A stretch of 64,000 nt of DNA from JAJPHF01 sp035293805 (GCA_035293805.1 DATGMD010000063.1:6797-70796); one strand, 5' to 3'; shown: positions 43,055-51,757, counted from the first letter of the stretch. Notes: generated by a model not told the origin, from the sequence alone. Made by a program: numbers and translations.

Positions 43055-43090
43055 GTTGTAGGGCCGGGGCTCGGCCCCTGCCGCCCGGCC
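43055..43090. repeat. GTAGGGCAGGGG-type palindromic repeat unit
   Basis: GTTGTAGGGCCGGGGCTCGG followed by CCCCTGCCGCCC, between the convergent ATPase and SBP genes. Its hairpin could also end transcription from either side. Confidence 0.6.
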
Positions 43091-43127
43091 GTCAGGCTGA
43101 CTCAACCATTCGGAAAGCCGCTGGAGA

Positions 43128-44180
43128 TTACTGCCGCGGCAGGTACGACATGTCGATGAAGTGGTCGATGTCGACGGTGCCTTGCATCAGGTCCGCGCGG
43201 CGGAAGAAGTCGAGCTGGTCCTTCATGCTATCCACGTTCACCGTGCCGTCGCGCGACATGTCCGTCCAGATCGTGTCCTTCAGCACGCTCACGTCCAGCT
43301 TGGTGTACTTCGAGACGACCTCCATCACCTCGGGTGTCTGCTGGCGCCCCAGCTCGGCGCCCTGCAGCAGCGCCGCCAGGAAGCGCTCGACCACCGGGCG
43401 GTCGGCCGCGAGCTGGCTGGAGATCAGGACGACCGACACCTCCATGTCGGGCACGATCTCGTCGAAGGTCAGCACCAGGTGGGCATCGCCCGCCTTGATC
43501 GTGTTCGCCACCCACGGCTCGGCGGCGCAGGCGGCGTCGATCTCCTGCTTCGCCATCGCGCCGGGGATCGTCTGGAACGGCATGTTGACGACTTCCACGT
43601 CGCTCACCGTCATCCCGGCCGACTCCAGCATCTTGCCCACCATGTAGTGGCAGGGCGCGCCCGGATTGTTGAAGCCAACGCGCTTGCCGCGGTTGGCCTG
43701 GATGTTGGGCAGGTCCACGCCGTTGCGGCCGACGTAGGCGCCGAAGCCGTGGCCGCGCGACATGCGGCTGAAGTCGGAGACGATCTTCGCGTCGACCCCG
43801 CGGGCCAGCGCGTTGAACAGGCTGGCGCTGATCCCCCCGATGGCGACGTCCAGCTCGCCCGTGGAGAGCGGCGCGATCATCTCCGACCCGCCGGTCATCG
43901 GCAGCAGGTTCAGGTCCAGCCCGGCGTCGCGCATGTACCCTTTCTCGATCGCCATTGCCAGCGGGGCGATCGTCACGTTCTGGCTGACGCCCACACGCAG
44001 CGTGCGCGGCTGGGCCGCGGGCGCCGCGCTCGCGGTCGGCTGCGCCGGCGCCGCGGCCGTCGGCGCGCTCGCCGCCGGGGCCGGCGCCGCCGGCGCGACC
44101 GCTCGCGGCGTGCAGCCGAGCAGCAGGGCGACCGTCACGACGCCGCCCAGGATCGATGGAGTGCGCGACCAGGTTCCCAC
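43128..44180 (-). CDS. ABC transporter substrate-binding lipoprotein, NitT/TauT family
   Basis: 350 residues from GTG 44180 (GGAGGAG 7 bases upstream). Lipobox VALLLGC, Ala/Pro linker, then RTLRVGVSQNVTIAPLAMAIEKGYMRDAGLDLNLLPMTGG, GELDVAIGGISASLFNAL, NNPGAPCHYMVGKMLESAGM and AMAKQEIDAACAAEPWVANTI. The C-terminus lists DIDHFIDMSYLPRQ, a pattern shared with the SBPs at 47554 and 56279. Unlinked to permease or ATPase genes. Confidence 0.9.
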   Translation of the reverse strand: MGTWSRTPSILGGVVTVALLLGCTPRAVAPAAPAPAASAPTAAAPAQPTASAAPAAQPRTLRVGVSQNVTIAPLAMAIEKGYMRDAGLDLNLLPMTGGSEMIAPLSTGELDVAIGGISASLFNALARGVDAKIVSDFSRMSRGHGFGAYVGRNGVDLPNIQANRGKRVGFNNPGAPCHYMVGKMLESAGMTVSDVEVVNMPFQTIPGAMAKQEIDAACAAEPWVANTIKAGDAHLVLTFDEIVPDMEVSVVLISSQLAADRPVVERFLAALLQGAELGRQQTPEVMEVVSKYTKLDVSVLKDTIWTDMSRDGTVNVDSMKDQLDFFRRADLMQGTVDIDHFIDMSYLPRQ

Positions 44181-44368
44181 GAGCAGTCTCCTCCGTGTGC
44201 CAAGCGTTGCCCATATCTGGCGAGGCGCAGTAATCAGCGTCCGGCCGCGGCCGTGTACGGACCCTGGCGGGCAGAGCAAGCAGTGCCAGGACACCGGGCC
44301 GGGTGGCGACCGGGCGGGGCCCTGCTTGCCGCGCCCTGGGCAGCGCGCTCGAAGCCGGCAATTCAGGA

Positions 44369-45577
44369 TCAGAACGGCGTCGGCGTCTGGTGCGTCAGCA
44401 TGATCTCGCGGCGCGCGCGGGCCGATTGCAGGATGGCGGTACAGACTTCGAGGGTCGCCATGCCCCAGCGGCCATCGTGCCACGGGGGCTCGCCGGCCAC
44501 CACCGCCTGGTACAGCTCGTCGATCAGCGCCTGCTGCTCGCTCGGCTCGCCCGCCAGGTCGATCTCCATCTTGCCGTCGTCGCCGTACACGTACAGGCCG
44601 TCGGGCGACTGGCGCAGGTCGGCGCGCTGGCAGCTCACCAGCGTCAAGCCGAAGAACGGCTGGTGCCGCCCGGCCGCCGCGTTCGCCGCCAGCTCCGCGC
44701 GCCGGTCCTGCGCGCCGCCGAAGCGCAGCGCCTCGCGGCTCGCCGCCTCCGCGTCGGCGCCGCTGGCCGCGCCGCGGGCCGCGAACGCCCGGCGGGTCGC
44801 GAAGTGGGTCGCCGGGTCGCGCGCCTGGCCGCGCTCGCCGAGCCAGTAGTGCAGCTCCGAGGAGTCGAAGTGGCCGTAGCCGCTGTAGACCAGGGTCGCG
44901 GGCGTGCCGTCCTCGAACTCGAGGTACGCCGTGTAGCAGCCCTCCGTCGGCCGGGCGTCGTCCCAGCGCCCCGTCATCGCCCGCACGCTGCGCACGCGCC
45001 CACCGCCGATCGCCCGCACGATCTCCACCTGGTGCGGCGCCTGGATGTACACCACGCCGCCGCCGCGGCTGGTGTCCAGCTCCCACGGCGCGCGCGGCCG
45101 GTACAGCAGGTCGGTGTAGTTCCAGGTCTGCAGCATCATCAGCGGGCCGAAGGCGCCGGCGCGCACCAGCCGGGCCAGCTTGCGGATCGGCGCGTCGAAG
45201 CTGTGCGTGTGGCCGCAGATGAGCACGACGCCGTTGCGCTCGGCCGCCGCGTTCATCGCCTCGGCCTCGGCGACGGTGAGCGCCAGCGGCTTCTCGCAGA
45301 TGACGTGCTTGCCGCGCTCGGCGGCCGCGATGACGTGCTCGGCGTGCAGGTACGCGGGCGTACAGACGTAGACGGCGTCGACGGCGGGGCTGGCGCAGAG
45401 CGCCTCCACGCTCGTGAACGTCGGCGCGTCGAACTCGCGGGCGAACGCGGCGAGCGCGTCCTGGCGCACGTCGGCGGCCCCGGCCAGCTTGAGGCGCGGA
45501 TCGCGGGCGAGCTGCGGGATCATGAAGGTGCTGGCGAGGCCCAGGCCGACGATGCCCAGGCGCAGTACGGGTGGCAC
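44369..45577 (-). CDS. Gfo/Idh/MocA-family NAD(P)-dependent oxidoreductase
   Basis: 402 residues. N-terminal Rossmann fold LRLGIVGLGLASTFMIPQLARDPRLKLAGAADV, then AVDAVYVCTPAYLHAEHVIAAAERGKHVICEKPLALTVAEAEAM with the family EKP motif. The C-terminal alpha/beta domain includes SRGGGVVYIQAPHQVEIVRAIGG. The substrate is unknown (sugar- or phthalate-like dehydrogenases exist in this family). The stop lies ~190 bp upstream of the next SBP start. Confidence 0.93.
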   Translation of the reverse strand: MPPVLRLGIVGLGLASTFMIPQLARDPRLKLAGAADVRQDALAAFAREFDAPTFTSVEALCASPAVDAVYVCTPAYLHAEHVIAAAERGKHVICEKPLALTVAEAEAMNAAAERNGVVLICGHTHSFDAPIRKLARLVRAGAFGPLMMLQTWNYTDLLYRPRAPWELDTSRGGGVVYIQAPHQVEIVRAIGGGRVRSVRAMTGRWDDARPTEGCYTAYLEFEDGTPATLVYSGYGHFDSSELHYWLGERGQARDPATHFATRRAFAARGAASGADAEAASREALRFGGAQDRRAELAANAAAGRHQPFFGLTLVSCQRADLRQSPDGLYVYGDDGKMEIDLAGEPSEQQALIDELYQAVVAGEPPWHDGRWGMATLEVCTAILQSARARREIMLTHQTPTPF

Positions 45578-45592
45578 GGCGGTCTCCAGCGC

Positions 45593-46150
45593 TTATTCGT
45601 CGGCGAACAGCCCGCGCACCGGCAGGCTCCAGCCGGGCACTACGTCTTCGCCATCCAGCATATCGGCTTCGCTCAGCACACGCACGGGCTGATCCGGCCG
45701 GTGGACGGCCACCGTATGCGGGCGGGGGTTGACGGTGATGACCATCCGCGTGCCATAGTGGAGCCAGGTGGCTGCCTTCTCTGCGACATCGCGGGGACGA
45801 TCGCCGGGGGCAACCACCTCAACAGCGAGGTCGGGCGGCCCGGGCCAGTAGGCGGGCTGACGCCCCACGGCCAGCACGCGCTCGCGACGGACGAACGCCA
45901 CGTCGGGCGCGCGCACGGTGTCGGGATTGGTCGCGAGGAGGAATCCCGTCTCCGCCGCGAAGACGCGGCCCAAACGCTGGGCGCGGACGTGAACGGCCAG
46001 CGAGACGTGCAGGTCGCTCGTCACCCAGCCGTGCTCGCCTCCACTTGGCGCCAGCGTCCGTAGCTCTCCGGCCACCAGCTCGTGTCGCAGCCCGTCGTCG
46101 GGCAGGCACAGTAGCTCCGCCGCCGTCATCCGCCTGGCCTCCGCGTCCAT
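45593..46150 (-). CDS. Uma2-family (DUF820) endonuclease-like protein
   Basis: 185 residues from ATG 46150 (GGAG upstream), the normal length for Uma2. MTAAELLCLPDDGLRHELVAGELRTLAPSGGEHG starts the domain. The PD-(D/E)XK-like core is seen in VRAPDVAFVRRER and PPDLAVEVVAPGDRPRDVAEKAATWLHYG. The biological role of the family is unclear. It starts divergently from the GlcG/HbpS gene and ends 15 bp before the Gfo/Idh/MocA gene. Confidence 0.9.
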   Translation of the reverse strand: MDAEARRMTAAELLCLPDDGLRHELVAGELRTLAPSGGEHGWVTSDLHVSLAVHVRAQRLGRVFAAETGFLLATNPDTVRAPDVAFVRRERVLAVGRQPAYWPGPPDLAVEVVAPGDRPRDVAEKAATWLHYGTRMVITVNPRPHTVAVHRPDQPVRVLSEADMLDGEDVVPGWSLPVRGLFADE

Positions 46151-46341
46151 TGCCTGCTCCCTGACCCGCGTGCTCGACACCCCATTGTAAGCCGGCGGGA
46201 CCATCGGCCCCGGAGCGCGCCGCTCCACGGCTTGCGCCATTCGACACACTCGGGCATGGACCATCCACCGCTGTCGCTGGCATCGGCGGCGGGGTTGTGG
46301 CAGGATAGGGCCACCTTGCCGAGAGAGGACCAGGACCGACT

Positions 46342-46746
46342 ATGCCGATTCCTGCCGAGAAGGCTATCCAGATGGTGCGCCGGGCGCACAGCCAGGCGGC
46401 CCAGCTCGACATCGCCGTGACCGCCGTCGTCGTCGACGAGAGCGGCCGCATCGTGGCGCTCGCCCGCATGGACAAGGCGCGGCCGATCACGGTGGACATG
46501 GCGCTGAACAAAGCCTACACCGCGGCGAGCTTCCAGCAGCCCACGCAGCAGCTCACCAGCGCGGCCGGCCAGTCGTGGTTCCAGAGCCTCGTGGTCTCCA
46601 GCAATGGGCGCATTACGGCCGGCGGCGGGGCGGTGCCGATCGTCGAGGGCAGCAACGTGGTGGGCGCGGTCGCCGTCGCGGGGGGCACCGACGAGCAGGA
46701 CCAGCAGTGCTGCGACGCCGCCCTCGCCGCCTATACGGGAACGTAA
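46342..46746 (+). CDS. GlcG/HbpS-family haem- or corrinoid-binding protein
   Basis: 134 residues: IPAEKAIQMVRRAHSQAAQLDIAVTAVVVDESGRIVALARMDKARPITVDMALNKAYTA covers the family core, and the Gly-rich C-terminal half includes GGGAVPIVEGSNVVGAVAVAGGTDEQDQQC. PF03928-type domains bind haem (HbpS) or occur in PduO. It is free-standing here; a similar domain is fused to ferredoxin at 51006. AGGACC serves as ribosome site. Confidence 0.9.
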   Translation: MPIPAEKAIQMVRRAHSQAAQLDIAVTAVVVDESGRIVALARMDKARPITVDMALNKAYTAASFQQPTQQLTSAAGQSWFQSLVVSSNGRITAGGGAVPIVEGSNVVGAVAVAGGTDEQDQQCCDAALAAYTGT

Positions 46747-46989
46747 GGCGCGACAGTCAGGCGCGCGCCTCCTCCCGACCGCTGGTCGACGCCCGAGGCG
46801 CCCTGGCCCGCGCGGCGGCCGGCCCGTCGCCCGAGGTCCGGTGCGCCCGGCGCCCTCCGCCAATCTTCAGCAAACCTTCCAGAACTCTTCAGAAGTCTGT
46901 GACTGCTTGGGCCGCCGCTGTGAGCGATTTGTGAGCGGGCGCGCGTAGCATGAGGCCATTGGATCGGCTCGCGGAGAAAGGCTGGGGCC

Positions 46990-47364
46990 ATGGCCTACGT
47001 TCTTCGGCGCGTGATCGTGCAGGACGTCGAGGCAGAGAAGGAGTGCTATCGCGCGACCGCGGCCGAGCGCCGGCGCCACGGCGTCGCTCGCGAGACGTAC
47101 TTCGTCGATCCGCAGCGGCCCCACGAGCTGGTCATCGCCTTCGACGGCGACGCGGTCGATCAGCTCTACGCCGCGCTCCGCGCCAGCGAGGCGGACGCGG
47201 CGCCCTGCCAGCCCGCCAGCCCGCGCCGCGCCGAGGCGCCGCCCCCGCCCGCGCCCGGCGAGCTTGAAGCGGTTCTCGCGGCAGCCGAGGCGGCCCAGCA
47301 AGGGCTGGGCCTCCAGCTGCGCGCGTTGCTGAGCGCCGCGGGTCTCCCCCAGGCCGCGCGCTGA
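46990..47364 (+). CDS. hypothetical protein
   Basis: 124 residues. The N-terminal half (AYVLRRVIVQDVEAEKECYRATAAERRRHG, ETYFVDPQRPHELVIAFDG) could be a small ferredoxin-like alpha/beta domain. A Pro/Ala linker and a helical C-terminus (GELEAVLAAAEAAQQGLGLQLRALL) follow. No recognised family. The 240 bp upstream include a less GC-rich stretch (46860-46935) likely to hold its promoter. Confidence 0.6.
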   Translation: MAYVLRRVIVQDVEAEKECYRATAAERRRHGVARETYFVDPQRPHELVIAFDGDAVDQLYAALRASEADAAPCQPASPRRAEAPPPPAPGELEAVLAAAEAAQQGLGLQLRALLSAAGLPQAAR

Positions 47365-47553
47365 TCGCCGCGGCGCTGTCAGCCAGCCGCCACCCCACCG
47401 CGCTTGGCTGAGCCGCCCGACGCGGCGGCGCGGCGCGGCAGCACGGCACGCCCCAAGGCGGCATAAACGATCAACCGACTCGCGTGTCGAGCAGCTCAGG
47501 CGGGTCGGTACACCCCCACCTGGCACGGCGCCCCGCCCAGGCGGCAGGTCCGC

Positions 47554-48663
47554 TCAGGGCTGGCGCGGGGGGGTGTAGGGGCCGAGCTGCGCCACCGCGT
47601 AGTCGGCGTACTGGCTGTCCACGAACTGGTCGAGGTCGATCGGACGCTCCAGTTGACCGCCGTCGACGTACCAGCCCATGTCGTAGGCCATGCTGTCCTT
47701 GTTGATCCGCCCATCCGGATCGATGGAGGTGAAGCCGTGGCGGCGCAGCAGGTCGGCGTTGACGGCCGTGTCGAGGCTGTTGTAGGGCGTCAAGAGCGCC
47801 GCCATCTCGTCGATGCCCACCTTGAATTTGATCGCGTCGTTGTAGTCGCGCGCGCCGCGCAGGTAGCCGAGCGTAAAGCGCAGGGCGACCTCCGGCCGCT
47901 CGATGAGGCTGGGGCCGATCACCTGCACGGCGATCGCCTGGCCCGGGTAGTCGTCGGCTACCCAGCGCAGGACGACGGCCGCGTTCAGGCCCAGCGCGGT
48001 GCTGATCGCGGGCTCGAAGACGACCGCGCCGTCCACCGAGCCGTTGGCCAGGGCCGCGGGCATGTCGGGCTGCGAGAGGCTCACTAGGTCGAGGTCCTCG
48101 ATGCGGTGGCCGAAGGCGCGCAGCCCGCGATCCACGCCGATGCTCGGGCCGGTGGGCGGCAGCCCGCTGCCGACCCGGCGGCCCACCAGGTCGGGCAGGC
48201 TACGCACGGCGCCGCTGTCCCACAGGTCTTTTCGGACCATCGTCGCGTGGCTGTGCTGGCCGGGGTCGGCGTGGCTGCCGTCCAGGATGGCCTTCATCGT
48301 GACGCCGCGCAGGACCGCGTTGAAGGTCGCCGGGCTGAGCGCTTGCTGCGAGACGTCGAGCTGGCCGTTGGCGATCATGGGCACCATGTCCGAGCCGGTA
48401 CGGACGGTGTCGAGATCGAGGTCGATGCCCTGCTCGCGGAAGTAGCCGCGCTCCATGCCGATGTAGAAGGGATAGCCGACGGCCGCCACCAGGCCCGTCT
48501 TGAGGACGGTGAGCGGGCCGGCCGGCGCCGCGGTCGCGGCGGGCGCCGCCGGCTCGGCGGCCGCCGGCGGGGGGCTCGCGGCGGGCGCGCTGGCACCCGT
48601 GCAGGCGACCAGCGACACGACGAGGGCGACGGCGAAGTCAGGGGGGGCGAGCCGGGGGAACAT
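47554..48663 (-). CDS. ABC transporter substrate-binding lipoprotein, NitT/TauT family
   Basis: 369 residues from ATG 48663 (AGGAG 7 bases upstream). Lipobox VVSLVAC, Ala/Pro linker, then TVLKTGLVAAVGYPFYIGMERGYFREQGIDLDLDTVRTGSD, GQLDVSQQALSPATFNAVLRG and GSVDGAVVFEPAISTALG. Terminal LDQFVDSQYADYAVAQLG nearly matches the SBP at 56279. It is divergent from the dehalogenase-like cassette across a 309-bp gap and may deliver that system's substrate. Confidence 0.9.
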   Translation of the reverse strand: MFPRLAPPDFAVALVVSLVACTGASAPAASPPPAAAEPAAPAATAAPAGPLTVLKTGLVAAVGYPFYIGMERGYFREQGIDLDLDTVRTGSDMVPMIANGQLDVSQQALSPATFNAVLRGVTMKAILDGSHADPGQHSHATMVRKDLWDSGAVRSLPDLVGRRVGSGLPPTGPSIGVDRGLRAFGHRIEDLDLVSLSQPDMPAALANGSVDGAVVFEPAISTALGLNAAVVLRWVADDYPGQAIAVQVIGPSLIERPEVALRFTLGYLRGARDYNDAIKFKVGIDEMAALLTPYNSLDTAVNADLLRRHGFTSIDPDGRINKDSMAYDMGWYVDGGQLERPIDLDQFVDSQYADYAVAQLGPYTPPRQP

Positions 48664-48887
48664 GAGGGGGCTCCTCTCGCTCCACGGGCGCACGTGCGCG
48701 TCGTGGGTGAGTCAGAAGCGGCCGACGGCGCGGCGGCCGCGGCCGGCGCGGGCCGGTGCCGGCCGCGCGCCTGGGCCGAGTCTACTACCGCGCCAGGAGG
48801 CGGTCAAGATATCGGCTTGGCCGTTCCCGCGCCGCGAGCCCGCCAGCCGGCGCGCCGACCCTGGCCGGTTGCTTGGAGCCACACCAG

Positions 48888-48916
48888 TTGCATCCGCCGC
48901 TCCTTTGATGTATCAC
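48888..48916 (+). promoter_or_regulatory. candidate promoter of the Fe-S cassette
   Basis: TTGCAT (48888-48893), 17-bp spacer, TATCAC (48911-48916), about 57 bp before the first ATG of the cassette. The rest of the 309-bp divergent gap (48664-48972) shows no clear repeat. Confidence 0.4.
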
Positions 48917-48972
48917 GGCCTCTAGTGGGGGTGATCGTGACCGGCGGCCCGTGAGCGAAAGGGGTTGGCGCC

Positions 48973-50313
48973 ATGAGCATGACCGTCGAGCGCCCGACCG
49001 AGCAGCAAGCTGGCAGCAACGGCGCGAAGGCGCGGGAGCCCGGCGTCCCGCTGCCGCTCGTGCCCAACCTGGGGCGCACCGTGCGGGTCGTGGGGCCGGT
49101 CGTCAACGTGGACACCAGCCAGCTCCCGCACCCGAAGAACCAGCGCGGCGAGCTGGGCAAGGCGCTGTTCAACTGGTACCACAACACCGTCTCCAAGGAC
49201 CCCCTCACCCGCGTCTCCGCCCCCAACCACTTCGCCGACCGCCGCCACTTCCTGACGAACATCACCAACCGCGCCCCCAAGGGCCAGGTGAACCCCCAGC
49301 GCGTCGCGGTGTCCGATCCCGCGGCGATGACGCGCCACATCAAGCGCGTCGCCCACTACATGGGCGCCGACATCTGCCGCATCGCCCGCGCGCACCCCGC
49401 CTTTCTCTACGCCGGCAACCGGTACATTCAAGACGGGGCCACCGAGGACGAGTACGCGAGCCTGGGTCCCGCGGAGCTGGCGCGCCGCTTCCCCTACATC
49501 GTGGTCATCACGACCGCCTGGGACTACGAGAAGCTGCAAGCGCACCGCCACCACATCGGCGACGCCTCGTACCACATCTCGCAGATGAAGGCGAACCTGA
49601 TCCTCAAGAGCGTCGAGGGCTACATCCGCGAGCTGGGCTACACGGCGCTGCGCGGCGTGTCGAACCCACAGGGGGCGGGGCTGGCGGCGGGCGTGGGCGA
49701 GCTGGGCCGCAACGGGCTGGTCATCAGCGAGAAGTTCGGCCCCCGCATCCACATGCCCGACCCGATCATGACCGACCTGCCGCTGCTGCCCGACGAGCCG
49801 ATCGACATCGGCGTCAACGAGTTCTGCCAGATCTGCCGCAAGTGCGCGATCACCTGCCCCACGAACAGCATCACCTTCGAGGACAAGGTCGTCTACAACG
49901 GCATCGAGAAGTTCAAGATCAAGTGGGAGACGTGCTACCGCCTGCGCCCGTACGTCGCGGACCACTGGGGCAGCTGCCTCACCTGCGTCACCGTCTGCCC
50001 GTACACCAAGCCGAACGTCTGGTGGCGCACCCTGACGGTGAAGACGCTCAGCGCCTGCCCCGTCCCCGCGCGGCCGGCGCTGGTGCGTGCCCTGAAGTGG
50101 GTCGACGACAAGTTCTGGGGCGTGGTCCGGCAGAAGCGCGTGCGCTGGATGGGCTACGACTCGGGCATCAAGCCGGGCGAGAAAGCGTGTACGATCGCCG
50201 GCTGCACCGCGGCGCACGAGAACGCGGGCGCGTCCGCGAAGGTCGAGGGCAACATCGGCTACTACGCGCCGCTCAAGGAAAATACCAATCGCTTCGTCAA
50301 GCGGGATGTCTAA
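48973..50313 (+). CDS. reductive dehalogenase-like double 4Fe-4S protein
   Basis: 446 residues, no Tat signal. An N-terminal cobalamin-reductase-like region (about 105-270; RHIKRVAHYMGADICRIARA, GYIRELGYTALRGVSNPQGAGLAAGVGELGRNGL, RIHMPDPIMTDLPLLPD) is followed by cluster motif 1 FCQICRKCAITCP (Cys285, 288, 291, 295) and cluster motif 2 SCLTCVTVCP (Cys335, 338, 342, with Cys321 upstream). This order matches RdhA/QueG-like proteins. Cytoplasmic and corrinoid-dependent is the best guess; actual dehalogenation is unproven. A conserved-looking C-terminal tail of ~80 residues follows. Confidence 0.85.
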   Translation: MSMTVERPTEQQAGSNGAKAREPGVPLPLVPNLGRTVRVVGPVVNVDTSQLPHPKNQRGELGKALFNWYHNTVSKDPLTRVSAPNHFADRRHFLTNITNRAPKGQVNPQRVAVSDPAAMTRHIKRVAHYMGADICRIARAHPAFLYAGNRYIQDGATEDEYASLGPAELARRFPYIVVITTAWDYEKLQAHRHHIGDASYHISQMKANLILKSVEGYIRELGYTALRGVSNPQGAGLAAGVGELGRNGLVISEKFGPRIHMPDPIMTDLPLLPDEPIDIGVNEFCQICRKCAITCPTNSITFEDKVVYNGIEKFKIKWETCYRLRPYVADHWGSCLTCVTVCPYTKPNVWWRTLTVKTLSACPVPARPALVRALKWVDDKFWGVVRQKRVRWMGYDSGIKPGEKACTIAGCTAAHENAGASAKVEGNIGYYAPLKENTNRFVKRDV

Positions 50314-50905
50314 AGTGGCGCTGCGACTCGGCCCCATCACGCTCCCCTGGCTGGGCAAGCCCGCCGACGACCCGTACTGGGACTTCTTCCTCCACACGCC
50401 GCCGCACGACGTGCAGAACTCGGCGGTCGACCTGGTGCGGAAGGCGCCCGAGGGCGCGATCAACCCCGCCCAGGAGGAGATCCACAGCCCCGAGATCAAC
50501 GCGCGCCACATCAAGGAGCTAGCCGTTTTCCTGGGCGCGAAGCTGGTCGGCATCGCCGCGCTCGACCCCACCGCGCCCGACACGCCCGAGGGCTACCCCT
50601 TCGCCATCGTCAACGTGGTGCGGGCCGAGCACGACCCGCGCGAGACGCCCGGCATCGGCGGCCAGGTGCCGGTGCAGAACGGGCTCTACGTCACCTTCGT
50701 GTTGAGCGCGTATATCCGCGAGCTGGGCTTCCGCGCCACCGCCAAGCGGCCCGCCGACGGCGTGCGGCTGGCCGCGGCGGCCGGCCTCGGCACCGTGGAC
50801 GCCCAGGGCCGTCTCGTCACGCCGCAGTACGGCGCCAAGGTCTACGTCGCGGACATCGTGTTCACCGACTTGCCGCTCGCGCCCGACCGGTCGTCGCGAG
50901 GATGA
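50306..50905 (+). CDS. reductive dehalogenase-like N-domain paralogue without Fe-S clusters
   Basis: 199 residues, overlapping the previous gene by 8 bp. It parallels the preceding protein block by block: NPAQEEIHSPEINARHIKELAVFLGAKLVGIAAL, YIRELGFRATAKRPADGVRLAAAAGLGTVDAQGRL and YVADIVFTDLPLAPD. It stops where the partner enters its 4Fe-4S domain. No cysteine clusters remain. It may form a heterodimer with the full-length protein. A simple frameshift does not restore an Fe-S domain downstream. Confidence 0.85.
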   Translation: MSKVALRLGPITLPWLGKPADDPYWDFFLHTPPHDVQNSAVDLVRKAPEGAINPAQEEIHSPEINARHIKELAVFLGAKLVGIAALDPTAPDTPEGYPFAIVNVVRAEHDPRETPGIGGQVPVQNGLYVTFVLSAYIRELGFRATAKRPADGVRLAAAAGLGTVDAQGRLVTPQYGAKVYVADIVFTDLPLAPDRSSRG

Positions 50906-51005
50906 GGTCGATGGCCTGACGCGCGGACCCGTCGCCTGGGCCGCGGCCCGCCCTTTACGGTGGCGGCCCGAGCGCGGCGACTCCAGAGTATTAGGACGGA
51001 TTCCA

Positions 51006-51668
51006 GTGCCCTACGTCATCACGGAGCTGTGCACGCGCGACGGGTCGTGCGTGGAGGTGTGCCCCGTCGCCTGCATCCACACCACACCCGACGCGCCGCA
51101 GTTCTACGTCGACCCCGACATCTGCATCGAGTGCGAGCAGTGCGTCGTCGTCTGCCCGGTGGACGCCATCTTCCTCGACGTGGACCTGCCGGCCGAGCGC
51201 CAGTTCTCGGCCGAGGTGAACGCCGCCTTCTTCCGCCAGAACAAGGCGGTCGTCGGGCCGCCGCCGCTGGAGAAGGCGTTCGAGATGATCGCGGCGGCGC
51301 AGCGCTACGCCGCGCGGCAGGGGCTCGCCGTGTCGGTGGCGGTGGTGGACGCGGCGGGCGGCCCAATCGCCCTCGGCCGCATGGACGGCGCCCATCCCAC
51401 GACCGCCGAGCTGGCCTACCACAAGGCCTACACGGCGGCCGCCTTCCAGGTGTCCACGCAGGAGCTAGTCGCCGAGGCGCGGCAGCCGTGGCTCCGCAGC
51501 CTGGCCGTCGCGCACCGCGGCCGCATCCTGCCCGCGGGCGGCGCGATCCCCATCCTCGACGGCGTGGTCCAGGTCGGCGCTATCGGCGTGGCAGGCGGCG
51601 CCCGCGACGAGCAAGACACCCTCTGCTGCCGCGCCGGCCTCGCCGTGCTGGACACTCCCGGCCACTGA
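51006..51668 (+). CDS. ferredoxin-GlcG/HbpS fusion protein
   Basis: 220 residues from GTG 51006. Residues 1-60 are a dicluster ferredoxin: Cys9, 15, 19, 23 (first cysteine spacing C-x5-C, short for a 7Fe type) and CIECEQCVVVCP (Cys40, 43, 46, 50). A short linker leads to a GlcG/HbpS domain (about 80-216; YAARQGLAVSVAVVDAAGGPIALGRMDGAHPTT, PAGGAIPILDGVVQVGAIGVAGGARDEQD). It is the third gene of the dehalogenase-like cassette. It plausibly passes electrons to a haem or corrinoid held by the second domain. Confidence 0.9.
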   Translation: MPYVITELCTRDGSCVEVCPVACIHTTPDAPQFYVDPDICIECEQCVVVCPVDAIFLDVDLPAERQFSAEVNAAFFRQNKAVVGPPPLEKAFEMIAAAQRYAARQGLAVSVAVVDAAGGPIALGRMDGAHPTTAELAYHKAYTAAAFQVSTQELVAEARQPWLRSLAVAHRGRILPAGGAIPILDGVVQVGAIGVAGGARDEQDTLCCRAGLAVLDTPGH

Positions 51669-51695
51669 TTCGCGCGGGATGGGCTCTGCATTGGT

Positions 51696-51757
51696 AAGTG
51701 GGTGCGCTCGGTCGGCTTGACCGTTTGGCGGGGCCAGGTGGTCAAGCCGACCCACTT
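51696..51757. promoter_or_regulatory. large hairpin between the Fe-S cassette and the small secreted gene
   Basis: GGTCGGCTTGACC (51710-51722) pairs perfectly with GGTCAAGCCGACC (51740-51752). The outer AAGTGGGT (51696-51703) pairs with ACCCACTT (51750-51757), sharing three bases with the inner arm. No T-run follows. It could be an operator, attenuator or processing site. Confidence 0.5.

Noticed and set aside
50306..51005. Frameshifted full-length second dehalogenase-like gene
   Set aside because: No CXXCXXC pattern occurs in any frame between 50905 and 51005, so a single shift cannot restore the Fe-S domain.
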